From CAWUIO01 sp963922455 (GTDB lineage: Bacteria > Bacteroidota > Bacteroidia > Cytophagales > Microscillaceae): a stretch of DNA of 19,629 bases. Below, in pieces: positions 1 through 7,253 of the stretch. How positions within the stretch are numbered: position 1 is the stretch's first letter; every line of letters begins with the position of its first letter. The position numbers and the translations under genes are program-made. Where the stretch lies: the NCBI GenBank assembly GCA_963922455.1, contig CAWUIO010000117.1:1-19629 (forward strand), read 5' to 3'. The notes under the pieces are model-generated. The model was not told the DNA's origin, searched no databases, and was given only the letters and a program-made list of their open reading frames with translations.

Positions 1-221
1 GAATGGGTTACTATATGTAAATATAAAGGTAGGCAAGGGATCGCGGATCTGCCAACAAAATGCCAGAAAAATGAATATATTTTACTCAACAGGCTTAATT
101 TTCTCACATATGATAGTAAAAATGGCTTAATTGGGTGACTTGGAGAAAGAAAGAGGAGCCGAGAAGCAAACGGCAATACTGTGTTTTATTGTAAAGTTGT
201 TTTTCTTTATTAATGTAATTT
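1..221. other. AT-rich intergenic DNA, no gene seen
   Basis: I see no convincing reading frame, RNA gene or terminator between the window edge and repeat R1. The stretch is AT-rich, with short A/T runs such as the T-rich block near 200-210. The open frame that overlaps it on the minus strand mostly reads through the repeat and is not a gene. Confidence 0.5.
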
Positions 222-351
222 GGCTTAGGGATAGAGCGGCCTGTTTGAGCTCGTGCAGGCCTGTGGGGAGAGGCAGCGAGTAGCGAAAGCCCGGCCCGCG
301 CGGCTACTATAGGAACCTCAGGAACGGGTCTTCTTGGCGCGGGCAAGCCCC
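222..351 (+). repeat. Dispersed palindromic repeat, copy R1
   Basis: First of seven copies of a ~130-bp element. It opens with the constant segment GGCTTAGGGATAGAGCGGC, then TGTTTGAGCTCGTG, then the core GGCAGCGAGTAGCGAAAGCC. Next comes a stem arm GCCCGCGC (294-301), a 35-nt loop with no relation to other copies, the opposite arm GCGCGGGC (337-344), and a closing GCCCC. It lies 38 nt beyond the stop codon of the minus-strand gene at 390-1244, so a transcript of that gene would enter the GGGGCTTG end first. Function unknown; a 3'-end hairpin or a non-autonomous mobile repeat are the obvious options. Confidence 0.9.
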
Positions 352-389
352 AGCTATTTGCATGGGCCAGGAAAATTAGGGCAGGCTAG

Positions 390-1244
390 CTATTCTGTGG
401 TTCCGGCATACTCTTGCCCCGGATTCAAAGCCAACACCCTACGACTGGGCTTAAGTAAAGATGCTTGATGTTGTACTTTCCAAGGTTTATCGGGATCGAT
501 CCCTTCTAAGGTATGCCCATCGGCTATAATATCCCCGTTTTCAAAAACATAAAAAGCGGTATTCCATAATATAGGGGCCACCTCATTCGGATCCAGGTTT
601 TTGAAGTGGCATTGGAGATCGGGAAGGCCTAGTTCGCTCAGGCCCCGCGTGTCCATAAGCTTTTCTTGCTTACCCTTAATGTTATACATGCGGATATTGA
701 TAAAGGCGTTGAAGGGGCTTGTCTCAAGTTCTTGCTGCTGACTTTGCAAGAATTGTTGGGGATCTATAATTTGCTCGGCCGGGTACCACGCGATGGCTTG
801 ACAAGGCATGTGTATCAAGACCGCGCTAAGGGCTTTCCGGAACAGGTCGACCCTACGTTGGTAGGGTAGTTGACTGGCCATCAAATCACTAAAAAGAACC
901 GAGTGACGGCAAGATTCTACCACCGTCTTCGCATCCGGCCAGTGCCAAGATTGTTGAATGGCCGGATGAAGCTTTTCCCATTCCATTTCATCTTTCCCGG
1001 GATCAGGGAGAGAAAGAAAACACTGGGCGGGAGCTTTGCCATCGGTATAGTCTACCATATAGTCTTTAAAGAAAAACAAGGAAGTCCTTTCATTTTCTTG
1101 GATGGGCGATAAATCCACATCCCCGCAATATTCCTGCATGGTTTTTAGGATAGCATCTAGCTTTAGAGCAGGAGGGGCCTCAAAAAGTAGCTCAATGGAG
1201 TAAATACGGGCAAAAGCTTGAGATAAATCTTCGCTAGGTTTCAT
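390..1244 (-). CDS. DUF4261-like protein of unknown function
   Basis: A 284-residue soluble protein without a signal peptide or membrane segment. The C-terminal third (about residues 182-250) has the pattern I associate with the DUF4261 domain: an RMYNI strand, then MDTRGLSELGLPDLQ, then LWNTAFYVFENGDIIADG. The first 180 residues are less conserved and contain a hydrophobic stretch, SAVLIHMPCQAIAWYPA (about 140-156), typical of the core of this fold. DUF4261 proteins have no established biochemical role. ATG start at 1244; no Shine-Dalgarno site, usual for Bacteroidota. It is divergent from the protease gene at 1479, with a 234-bp shared upstream region. Repeat R1 follows its stop codon. The family assignment is from memory of the motif; the function is not known. 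Confidence 0.7.
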   Translation of the reverse strand: MKPSEDLSQAFARIYSIELLFEAPPALKLDAILKTMQEYCGDVDLSPIQENERTSLFFFKDYMVDYTDGKAPAQCFLSLPDPGKDEMEWEKLHPAIQQSWHWPDAKTVVESCRHSVLFSDLMASQLPYQRRVDLFRKALSAVLIHMPCQAIAWYPAEQIIDPQQFLQSQQQELETSPFNAFINIRMYNIKGKQEKLMDTRGLSELGLPDLQCHFKNLDPNEVAPILWNTAFYVFENGDIIADGHTLEGIDPDKPWKVQHQASLLKPSRRVLALNPGQEYAGTTE

Positions 1245-1478
1245 AGATGGGTAATTTAGAAAAATCCTGGATTATGGATGAGTAAAATTAGGGTTGATCC
1301 GAAATAAACGTATATTTTTCACCTTGTTTTAGGATCAAAACCACGAGAGGATTGCGTTAAACATGCAAGCCAAAGATAATTTTGCACTTTTTGTTTGTTG
1401 CCTAGTAAAAAATGGAAGTATACATTGCCAGATTCATGAAAGTGCGCTTAAGCCTAAATTAAAAATAACTAAAGGAAT
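1245..1478. promoter_or_regulatory. Divergent promoter region
   Basis: This 234-bp AT-rich gap separates two genes that point away from each other, so it should hold both promoters. A possible Bacteroidota-type promoter for the plus-strand protease is TTTG near 1395 followed about 20 nt later by TATACATTG near 1420, resembling the -33 TTG / -7 TAnnTTTG pattern, roughly 50 nt before the ATG. The match is weak. AAAGGA at 1471-1476, three bases before the ATG, is a Shine-Dalgarno-like site that is unusually good for this phylum but spaced very close. Confidence 0.3.
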
Positions 1479-3137
1479 ATGAAAAGTCTTGTAAAAGGAT
1501 TAATTGTCCGGTCTCAAGCGGAATTACTCAGTAGCCCAGAAAACTCGGGAATTGAGCTTGAAACCTTTCAGGAAGAGGCCAAAACTGCATGGGACAAGGC
1601 ACACGAAATGCGGCAAAATTTCCAAGGGCAAGTTGATTTTGTGGAACCTGACATGATCAGTAAAAATGTGCATCCGAAGTTTCAGGAATCGGAGGAAGAC
1701 GATGGACCGGAAATGGAATCTTCTAGAACCAAAGAAGAGGAATGTAAGCCAGAGCTTGAATATGTAGAAGAATGGGCTTATCCTAAAATTGGGAACGATC
1801 CCAAGCCTGAAATATGGCACCTAGGAGATGAGTTCTCCCAGCTAAAATCGGCCCGGGACAGGGTGGCCCGGGCCTTGAAAGAAAGAATGGCAGCCAATAA
1901 ACCGAAGACGGTCGTGAGAATTGCCCACTTGGATACCGGCTATGATCCTCAGCACGCGGTTTTTCCGGCTAACATGATCCGGAAGGATTTACAAAGAAAT
2001 TTTACTGGCCGAGGAAACCCTCAAGATGCCCAAGATGACGGAACTGGCTGGCATAAGGGGCATGGTATCGGTACCCTGGCGATTCTAGCCGGAGAGCCCT
2101 ATCCTAACGAATACAACTTTACGGAGCGCTTGGGACTCTCTGAAGATCACGGGATAGAAATTGTACCCATACGGGTAGCCCGATCGGTAGTATTGTTTAA
2201 AAGCAATGCCTTTGAAGATGCCCTAGAATACGTGATTCAGCTCTACGATGATCCAGGCACCCGCTGTCATATTATTACGATGAGTATGGGAGGGGCGGCT
2301 TCCCGGGATTGGGCCGATTTGATAAACAAAGCCTATGAAAAAGGGATTTTTATCGTTACTGCCGCCGGGAATAACCAAGGAGCTTTGACCCCCAGGACCA
2401 TCGTCTACCCGGCCCGCTTTAACCGAGTAGTTGCGGCTTGTGGTGCTACCTACGATCACAGTCCTTATTTTAAGGATGAGCACTTTGGGAAAAGGAAGGT
2501 GATGCAAGGGAACTACGGCCCGCGTCGATTTGCCCAGACCACCATGGCTGCCTATACTCCCAACACTCCTTGGGCCGTCATGGGATGTGAGCATAAGGTG
2601 AGCTTGGACGGGGGGGGTACCTCTACCGCGACTCCCCAAATTGCCTCGGCGGCGGCTTTGTATTATCAAATGTATTTTGAAGAGATTGAGGCTTTCCAAG
2701 GCGCTGAGGCCTGGAAAAAAGTAGAAACTATTCGGACAGCCTTGTTCCATTCGGCCCAGAAGGAGATAGAAGGTCTTGAAGATAGGGAATTATACTATGG
2801 CCAAGGAATCTTAAAAGCCTCGGATATGCTCAACCTTAAACCCTCCGATCTAACTATCCGGCCTAAAGAAGAAAAAGATTCGGTCAGATTTGGCTACCTG
2901 CAAATCCTTTTGGGTTATTTTGCCCGGGAGTCGGCACTAGAGGGCATGGTAGAGGAGATGTATAATTTAGAAATCTTACAATTGATCAGTCAGTCTCCAA
3001 GACTACAAGAAATGTTGGATTTCGAAGAAAAGGAAGTGAGCGACCTTTCCGAAGATGAATTGAAAGCGTTTAAGGAAACCTTAAGCCAACTACCCGAAGC
3101 CTCACAAGCCTTGAAAAAATATGTAAGGGATACATAA
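1479..3137 (+). CDS. Subtilisin-like serine protease (peptidase S8 family), cytosolic
   Basis: A 552-residue protein with a complete S8 catalytic set: Asp152 in AHLDTGYDP, His195 in KGHGIGTLA, oxyanion Asn298 in TAAGNNQG, and Ser382 in GGGTSTATPQIAS. The catalytic domain spans roughly residues 140-430. There is no signal peptide, so it should act inside the cell. The N-terminal 130 residues are charged and Glu-rich (about 70-100 is very acidic). The C-terminal 100 residues are acidic and helical, with EEKEVSDLSEDELKAF, and no known secretion domain. A V8-like peptidase remnant starts 15 nt after the stop codon, so the two were probably an operon. Intracellular S8 proteases paired with trypsin-like peptidases occur in bacterial conflict systems; that role is inferred here, not shown. 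Confidence 0.9.
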   Translation: MKSLVKGLIVRSQAELLSSPENSGIELETFQEEAKTAWDKAHEMRQNFQGQVDFVEPDMISKNVHPKFQESEEDDGPEMESSRTKEEECKPELEYVEEWAYPKIGNDPKPEIWHLGDEFSQLKSARDRVARALKERMAANKPKTVVRIAHLDTGYDPQHAVFPANMIRKDLQRNFTGRGNPQDAQDDGTGWHKGHGIGTLAILAGEPYPNEYNFTERLGLSEDHGIEIVPIRVARSVVLFKSNAFEDALEYVIQLYDDPGTRCHIITMSMGGAASRDWADLINKAYEKGIFIVTAAGNNQGALTPRTIVYPARFNRVVAACGATYDHSPYFKDEHFGKRKVMQGNYGPRRFAQTTMAAYTPNTPWAVMGCEHKVSLDGGGTSTATPQIASAAALYYQMYFEEIEAFQGAEAWKKVETIRTALFHSAQKEIEGLEDRELYYGQGILKASDMLNLKPSDLTIRPKEEKDSVRFGYLQILLGYFARESALEGMVEEMYNLEILQLISQSPRLQEMLDFEEKEVSDLSEDELKAFKETLSQLPEASQALKKYVRDT

Positions 3138-3152
3138 TAAACCCGTCATTAT

Positions 3153-3456
3153 ATGGGTACTTTACTAGGAGCCTTGGCCGCAGCAAGAATTACTGAAACT
3201 TTAGAGAATTACCTGCTTGCGAGAAGTAAAGAGGGATGGCTTAGGGAGCGGCTTTTTAATCAAAGACAATATCTGGCTTGGCCATAACCATGTATTTGCC
3301 TACCAAGAAGAGGCCCAAGCCGCCGAATCCCTTTTCAATTACCAACAAAACTTGTTGGGAAGGAGGGCCGGACCTAATCCTATGGAACTCGATCCGGCTA
3401 CCTATATTGACACCTCTCCTGAAGCCGGGCCCGACTTTAGCCTTGTAAAAGCCTAG
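3153..3456 (+). pseudogene. Frameshifted, truncated V8/trypsin-like peptidase remnant
   Basis: Reading starts at ATG 3153 (MGTLLGALAAARITETLE...) and soon meets a stop. The next frame, open from 3205, continues with LREVKRDGLGSGFLI, then WLGHNHVF, FNYQQN, LDPATYIDTSP and PDFSLVKA, and stops at 3456. These match in order the N-terminal half of V8-like (glutamyl endopeptidase/trypsin fold) proteases: GTGFL, the catalytic His of the NHV motif, and the catalytic Asp of PDFSLV. The Ser half (GDSGSP motif, normally ~100 residues further) is missing, because the convergent Uma2 gene begins 6 nt later. A net +1 shift between about 3205 and 3285 is needed to join the two frames. I take this as a dead gene. 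An intact short inhibitor-like product from the second frame alone (possible TTG start at 3217) is less likely. Confidence 0.75.
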
Positions 3457-3462
3457 TATAAC

Positions 3463-4047
3463 TTAGCGCTTCAGGCTTTTCAGTTCTACCTGAAAACCGT
3501 TTAATAGCCGGGAGCCTACCATTTCATCGGCGGCATGGTGCTCTTCTTTCACTTGCGAGCCCTCTCTATAAAATACGAGGATCAATCCATCCTGAGGATC
3601 GATAAGCCAGGCTTCTTTGGCCCCTTGGCCCATCCATATCTCTAGGCATTTCTGATAGGTTTCCGCAAATCGGTCGGAGAGGGAGCGTACCTCGGCAACA
3701 AAATCGGGGCAAATGGGGGCAAATTTTGTCCTGAGATCAAGAGACAAGGCCTCATAGCGACTTTTTTCAATCCAAGCGGCATCTGGCTGGCGTACACTTC
3801 CGTCGGGAAGGGTAAAGCCGGCTGAGCTTTCAAAGGTATAACCTGTCTGGGTGTTGCGGTTCCAGAGCCAGAGTTCACCTATGAAATTTGCCTGATATTT
3901 ACCCGTTTCACTCCCGCTCGGCTCGTGGACAAGTATTCTACCTTGGGCATCAAGTTCCATGGGTACTTCGGGATATACCCCACAGAGCTCAAAAAATTCA
4001 TCGGAGCTAAGGGGGATATTTTGAGGGGTTTTTACTTTCTTGTACAT
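3463..4047 (-). CDS. Uma2-family putative restriction-type endonuclease (DUF820)
   Basis: A 194-residue protein with the Uma2/DUF820 pattern of a PD-(D/E)XK fold: ELDAQGRILVHEPSGSETG near the N-terminus (31-49), FTLPDGSVRQPDAAWI with the key Asp89, PDFVAEVRS with Asp115, Glu119 and Arg121 in place of the usual E-x-K, and EAWLIDP (145-151). Length is normal for the family. These proteins are very abundant in cyanobacteria and occur in many copies in some Bacteroidota. Nuclease activity is predicted from the fold; the biological role is unknown. Its ATG is 40 nt downstream of the stop of the minus-strand gene at 4088-4906, so the two may be cotranscribed. It converges on the peptidase remnant, with only 6 nt between the stop codons. 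Confidence 0.88.
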   Translation of the reverse strand: MYKKVKTPQNIPLSSDEFFELCGVYPEVPMELDAQGRILVHEPSGSETGKYQANFIGELWLWNRNTQTGYTFESSAGFTLPDGSVRQPDAAWIEKSRYEALSLDLRTKFAPICPDFVAEVRSLSDRFAETYQKCLEIWMGQGAKEAWLIDPQDGLILVFYREGSQVKEEHHAADEMVGSRLLNGFQVELKSLKR

Positions 4048-4087
4048 AGGCTAATGGGTTTGCTTAAGAAAGAGAAAAGGCTTGCGC

Positions 4088-4906
4088 CTATTGACACGTG
4101 TTGTATTCTTCGGCGATCCGCATATAAATGGAGAGCCGTAATTCGTCCTGACTGCTTGCCCCTTCGGCCTGGGCTTGTCTAAGTGACTGAGAAATCTGGA
4201 AAACATTCCCTTGAAAGGTATAGCCTTCCTCTTGACGGGCTACCTTATCGGCCAAAATGGGGCAATCACTTAGATAGGCGGGTAGTTTTTTATGCATCGG
4301 ATTTAGTTTAAGCTCTTGTAAGTTCATGACCTTTTCCTCGCCGGGCAGCAAGACCGAATACTCCCAGTTGCCCAGCACCTTACCGTCTACCGCCAGGGTG
4401 AGCAATCCTTGAGTGATAAATTGGCGGTAGAGCTTTACCAGTCCATATACCCCGGGTGTGAGATTTTGGCAAATCACTTCCTTGCTGCCTAAAGTGGCCT
4501 TTACCTTGACTACTTCAAAGTACAAACCATCCAAGCTGTCGAGGTGGAAGGAATGGAGGGATTTGGGTTTGAAAGTTTCTGTCCGGCGCTTCCCCTTATT
4601 ATTGGTCCGGGAAAGGTGCACATTCCCTTCCAAGAAAGAAAAGTGAATGATTCCTTGTAGAGAATCTCCTTCTTTGGGGTAGAGTACCCCCGGAGAGGCA
4701 AAGTAGAATTCTTTTAAAGTACTGTCCCCGGGAATGCTTAGAAGGTTTTGGGCCCCAAGCGGAGGGACAATTCCCAGGAAAACAAGAACCAAGTAGCTAA
4801 ATACGGCCCCAAGTTTAAACCCCGGAACCTGTTTTACTTTTAAGGAAAACGCATAGTCTTTCTGGCCCTCTCTCGGAAGAGGACGAGCCATGTTGTTTGT
4901 TGGCAT
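4088..4906 (-). CDS. Exported protein of unknown function
   Basis: A 272-residue protein. Residues about 31-52 form a hydrophobic segment (GAVFSYLVLVFLGIVPPLGA) ending in a plausible signal peptidase site (GAQ), preceded by an unusually long basic N-terminus. The true start could be Met6 (4891) or a non-ATG codon nearer the hydrophobic core. The mature part is beta-rich, with GVLYPKEGDSLQGIIHF and a basic stretch NNKGKRRTETFKPKS, then LDGLYFEVVKVKATLGSKEV. It resembles periplasmic beta-sandwich proteins common in Bacteroidota, but I do not recognise a family. It lies 40 nt upstream of the Uma2 gene on the same strand. Near the C-terminus are two cysteines (SDCP and the penultimate residue). 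Confidence 0.65.
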   Translation of the reverse strand: MPTNNMARPLPREGQKDYAFSLKVKQVPGFKLGAVFSYLVLVFLGIVPPLGAQNLLSIPGDSTLKEFYFASPGVLYPKEGDSLQGIIHFSFLEGNVHLSRTNNKGKRRTETFKPKSLHSFHLDSLDGLYFEVVKVKATLGSKEVICQNLTPGVYGLVKLYRQFITQGLLTLAVDGKVLGNWEYSVLLPGEEKVMNLQELKLNPMHKKLPAYLSDCPILADKVARQEEGYTFQGNVFQISQSLRQAQAEGASSQDELRLSIYMRIAEEYNTCQ

Positions 4907-5030
4907 GTTGATTTTATTTTAAGTTATTGGCAAATGTACCAGGGATTAGGAGAATTTCAAATACCTGGCAAAAAATATATTTAAACCATATTTTCTAACA
5001 TTTGATAGTATTTTTATAATTATTTTAATT

Positions 5031-5073
5031 TAAAATTTAATCTTAATTGTGTTTCCCGGGGCTTTTTCCCGGG
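5031..5073. repeat. Short repeat with CCCGGG hairpin, copy S1
   Basis: CCCGGG (5055-5060) and CCCGGG (5068-5073) flank GCTTTTT and can form a 6-bp hairpin. The AT-rich sequence just before it (TAAAATTTAA... then TTG..TTTCCCGGG) is closely similar in order to the stretch ending in the hairpin at 7186-7208. Both copies are upstream of genes. It may be a second small dispersed repeat or a leader element. Confidence 0.45.
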
Positions 5074-5116
5074 GCCTAAGTCTAGTTTATAGTTTATTAA
5101 GCTGTAGGTTTATTAC

Positions 5117-5183
5117 CTCACGATGCTTTGTTAGGGCTTGCTCGGGGACTTAAGTAGGACTTAAGTCGGGAAGTTATCGTGAG
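5117..5183. repeat. Nested inverted repeat, possible structured RNA or protein-binding site
   Basis: An outer pair CTCACGAT (5117-5124) and ATCGTGAG (5176-5183), both 8 bp and perfect, encloses an inner perfect 9-bp pair GACTTAAGT (5147-5155) and ACTTAAGTC (5159-5167) with the 3-nt loop AGG. The inner arms are also a direct repeat of GGACTTAAGT because CTTAAG is its own complement. No T-run follows on either strand, so this is not an intrinsic terminator. It could be an operator, a small RNA, or a remnant of a mobile element. The lack of any gene around it makes a regulatory or RNA role worth testing. Confidence 0.5.
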
Positions 5184-5373
5184 CCTGGAAGGGCTGGGGC
5201 CGTGGGTGTTTTATTCTTTGTCTGTCCCACTGGCTAAGTTTAAGCTTCCTTCAGCTACCTATGACATTACTTGTAATTTTCTGATTTTCAACACTTTAAA
5301 AAAAATACGAATTCAAGATAAATTACCCGTTTGAAATGTCATTGCAAAGACTTGTGTGCCTGCACATACCCCG

Positions 5374-5500
5374 TTAGGGATGGAACGGCATGTTTGAGCT
5401 CGTGTTGGCCCGAGGGGAATGGCAGCGAGTAGTGACAGCCCGACCCGCGCGAGCCGCTATTTTTAAGCCTTCACCTTCCTCAATCGCGCGGGGAAGCCCC
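5374..5500 (+). repeat. Dispersed palindromic repeat, copy R2
   Basis: Same architecture as R1 but more diverged: GTTAGGGATGGAACGGC, TGTTTGAGCTCGTG, then GGCAGCGAGTAGTGACAGCC. The stem CCCGCGCGA (5444-5452) pairs perfectly over 9 bp with TCGCGCGGG (5484-5492), enclosing a 31-nt loop, and the element closes with GCCCC. It is the one copy that does not follow the 3' end of a gene: the flanking genes point away from it. Confidence 0.88.
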
Positions 5501-5649
5501 ATCCCAAAAAATCAAATAGGGGTTACCTCCACCCCCCATTTGTCGAATTGACGGGATTAACTGGGTAATTTCACGCTTTTATGACGGCAAAAATTTGGAA
5601 AAAGAAGCGTTCCATACCGTATTTTACGCCAGAATTAAATGCATAAAAC
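5501..5649. other. Upstream region of the membrane acyltransferase gene
   Basis: 149 bp without a gene between R2 and the next start codon. It holds a C-rich patch (near 5529-5538) and then AT-rich sequence that presumably carries the promoter. I cannot point to a convincing -33/-7 pair. Confidence 0.4.
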
Positions 5650-6882
5650 GTGAACACAAGTACTAGCTTTTCTCCAATGCTTAACCCAGCCCTCGACCGC
5701 AATAAAAGCCACCGGGTCCAGGCCATAGATTACGTTCGGGGTATCGTGATGTTGCTCATGGTTTTAGATCACGTAAGGGTGTATTTATATCTTGGCTCTC
5801 TCAGTAATGATCCCACCAATTTGGCTACAAGCACTCCCTTACTTTTCATGACCCGTTGGATTACTCACTTGTGTGCCCCAACGTTTGTCTTCCTGGCGGG
5901 CACCTCGGCCTTCCTGCACGGAAAAGCCCTGGGAGACCCCCATAAACTTTCGCGATTTTTATGGACAAGAGGGCTCTGGTTGGTGGTCCTGGAATATACC
6001 CTGATCAATTTTGGCTGGTGGTTTGACCCCAATTTTGTATTGTACAATGTGCAAGTGATCCAAGCCATCGGATGGAGCATGGTGCTCATGGCTACCTTGA
6101 TTTATTTACCCTTCTGGGCTATCGTGAGCTTAGGGTTTGTGATTTGTGGAATCAACGTATACCTGGCAACTTGGACTTTTGAAAACCCATTTCTGGAAGT
6201 GTTTTGGGTGTTTTTTGTGAAGAGTGGCTTTCAGCCGGGAGGGGGGCACCTATTTTTGGTTTTTTACCCCGTGTTGCCTTGGTTGGGAATCATGCTTTTA
6301 GGCTATGGCTTAGGGGTCTTGTACCAAGCGAATGCTCCTTACACTCCCTACACCCGGAAACGCATATTGCTTTTAGGCGGTCTAGTGGCTTTGACTTTGT
6401 TTGTCTTGCTTCGGTCGGCAAATATTTATGGAGATCCGGCTCCTTGGTCTTGGCAAAAAAATGGTATTTTTTCAATTTTATCTTTCATTAATGTAAGCAA
6501 GTATCCGGTTTCCCTACAATATGCCCTCCTCATGCTCGGGATAACCCTCCTATTACTTAGAGCGTTTGACGGAGCAAAGGCCCAGGGGCTTGGGGCTAAG
6601 GTGATCACTTTTGGCCGGGTTCCGCTCTTTTTTTATGTTCTGCATTTATACCTGGCCCACCTCGCAGGTCTGGTGGGAGCCTTACTAGATGGTTTTTCTG
6701 CCGACCTGATGGTTTATACACCCGCATCTTTTCAAGACCCTCGTTTTCCCGAGTATGGGTATAACCTGGGAGTGGTTTATGGAGTTACCTTCTTAATCAT
6801 AGTCTTGCTCTATCCCGTATGTAAAAAGTATATGCAGTACAAGGCCCATAACCGGGACAAATGGTGGCTGAGTTATTTATAA
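5650..6882 (+). CDS. HGSNAT/DUF1624-type integral membrane acyltransferase
   Basis: A polytopic membrane protein of about 400 residues with roughly ten hydrophobic segments. The N-terminal pattern RVQAIDYVRGIVMLLMVLDH followed by VRVY (about residues 22-45) is the signature of the heparan-alpha-glucosaminide N-acetyltransferase catalytic domain (DUF1624), with the LDH motif (Asp40-His41) as the expected active-site region. Further family marks are RWITHLCAPTFVFLAGTSAF and LWTRGLWLVVLEY, and near the C-terminus FGRVPLFFYVLHLYLAH. The family transfers acyl groups from acetyl-CoA across the membrane to sugars; the bacterial substrate is unknown. The GTG at 5650 is the outer limit; ATG at 5677 (residue 10) is equally plausible and still includes the whole domain. 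Monocistronic in this context; repeat R3 begins 28 nt after its stop. Confidence 0.88.
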   Translation: MNTSTSFSPMLNPALDRNKSHRVQAIDYVRGIVMLLMVLDHVRVYLYLGSLSNDPTNLATSTPLLFMTRWITHLCAPTFVFLAGTSAFLHGKALGDPHKLSRFLWTRGLWLVVLEYTLINFGWWFDPNFVLYNVQVIQAIGWSMVLMATLIYLPFWAIVSLGFVICGINVYLATWTFENPFLEVFWVFFVKSGFQPGGGHLFLVFYPVLPWLGIMLLGYGLGVLYQANAPYTPYTRKRILLLGGLVALTLFVLLRSANIYGDPAPWSWQKNGIFSILSFINVSKYPVSLQYALLMLGITLLLLRAFDGAKAQGLGAKVITFGRVPLFFYVLHLYLAHLAGLVGALLDGFSADLMVYTPASFQDPRFPEYGYNLGVVYGVTFLIIVLLYPVCKKYMQYKAHNRDKWWLSYL

Positions 6883-6910
6883 ACCGGGTAACTGAAAGCC
6901 AAGAGTGTCT

Positions 6911-7040
6911 GGGGCTTGCCCGCGCAAACGGTTTTAGTTTTAGATTGAAAAAACGTGCCCGCGCGGGCCGGGCTTTCGCTACTCGCTGCCTTTCCCCACG
7001 GCCCAACCCGAGCTCAAACATGCCGCTCTATCCCTAAGCC
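6911..7040 (-). repeat. Dispersed palindromic repeat, copy R3
   Basis: Reverse-oriented copy, beginning GGGGCTTGCCCGCGC 28 nt after the acyltransferase stop codon and ending with the complement of GGCTTAGGGATAGAGCGGC. Arms GCCCGCGC (6918-6925) and GCGCGGGC (6961-6968) enclose a 35-nt T/A-rich loop. The right arm also lies in a 12-bp self-complementary palindrome, GCCCGCGCGGGC (6957-6968), which could compete with the long stem. Confidence 0.9.
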
Positions 7041-7253
7041 AAATTCGGGATTAAGATGGTAATGATCAATCTCTATTATCCTCCCTGCCCTTAATTTCTA
7101 GGCTCATTTTCCGGCCTATGCAGTAGGGATCAAATTAAATTCTCCTGGTGAGCCCTTTTTTCCTAAAATTTAAATTCCTAACTTGTTTCCCGGGTTTTTC
7201 CTGGGAAAAACGCCTTCTCGTATGTATTGTACCACTATAAATGTTGATGAACC
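7041..7253. promoter_or_regulatory. Leader region with hairpin upstream of 7254 gene
   Basis: Gene-free. TTTCCCGGG (7186-7194) and CCTGGGAAA (7200-7208) form a 9-bp hairpin with one G-T pair and a TTTTT loop, ending 45 nt before the ATG at 7254. The sequence before it (TAAAATTTAA, TTGTTTCCCGGG) matches the block at 5031-5073, so this is copy S2 of the small repeat. It may be a 5'-UTR stem or an operator; it is not a typical terminator because no T-run follows. Confidence 0.45.

Larger units (their letters stand above)
4907..5373. other. Long gene-free region with nested inverted repeats
   Basis: No convincing reading frame. The first ~140 bp (4907-5050) are very AT-rich and probably hold the promoter of the minus-strand gene starting at 4906. 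Then follow a CCCGGG hairpin (5055-5073), a nested inverted repeat (5117-5183), and an AT-rich part with an A-run near 5300. Repeat R2 starts at 5374. Confidence 0.6.

Noticed and set aside
104..346. 80-residue open frame over repeat R1 (minus strand)
   Set aside because: It encodes the repeat itself; similar peptides (RAGLSLLA, ARAQTGRSIP) appear wherever the repeat occurs, and the codons follow the DNA palindrome, not protein conservation.
5261..5342. ATGACATT / AATGTCAT inverted pair, 66 nt apart
   Set aside because: Eight bases in an AT-rich gap is close to chance, and there is no further pairing around it.
6797..7021. Open frame across R3 and the acyltransferase 3' end
   Set aside because: Overlaps a real gene on the other strand and reads through the repeat.
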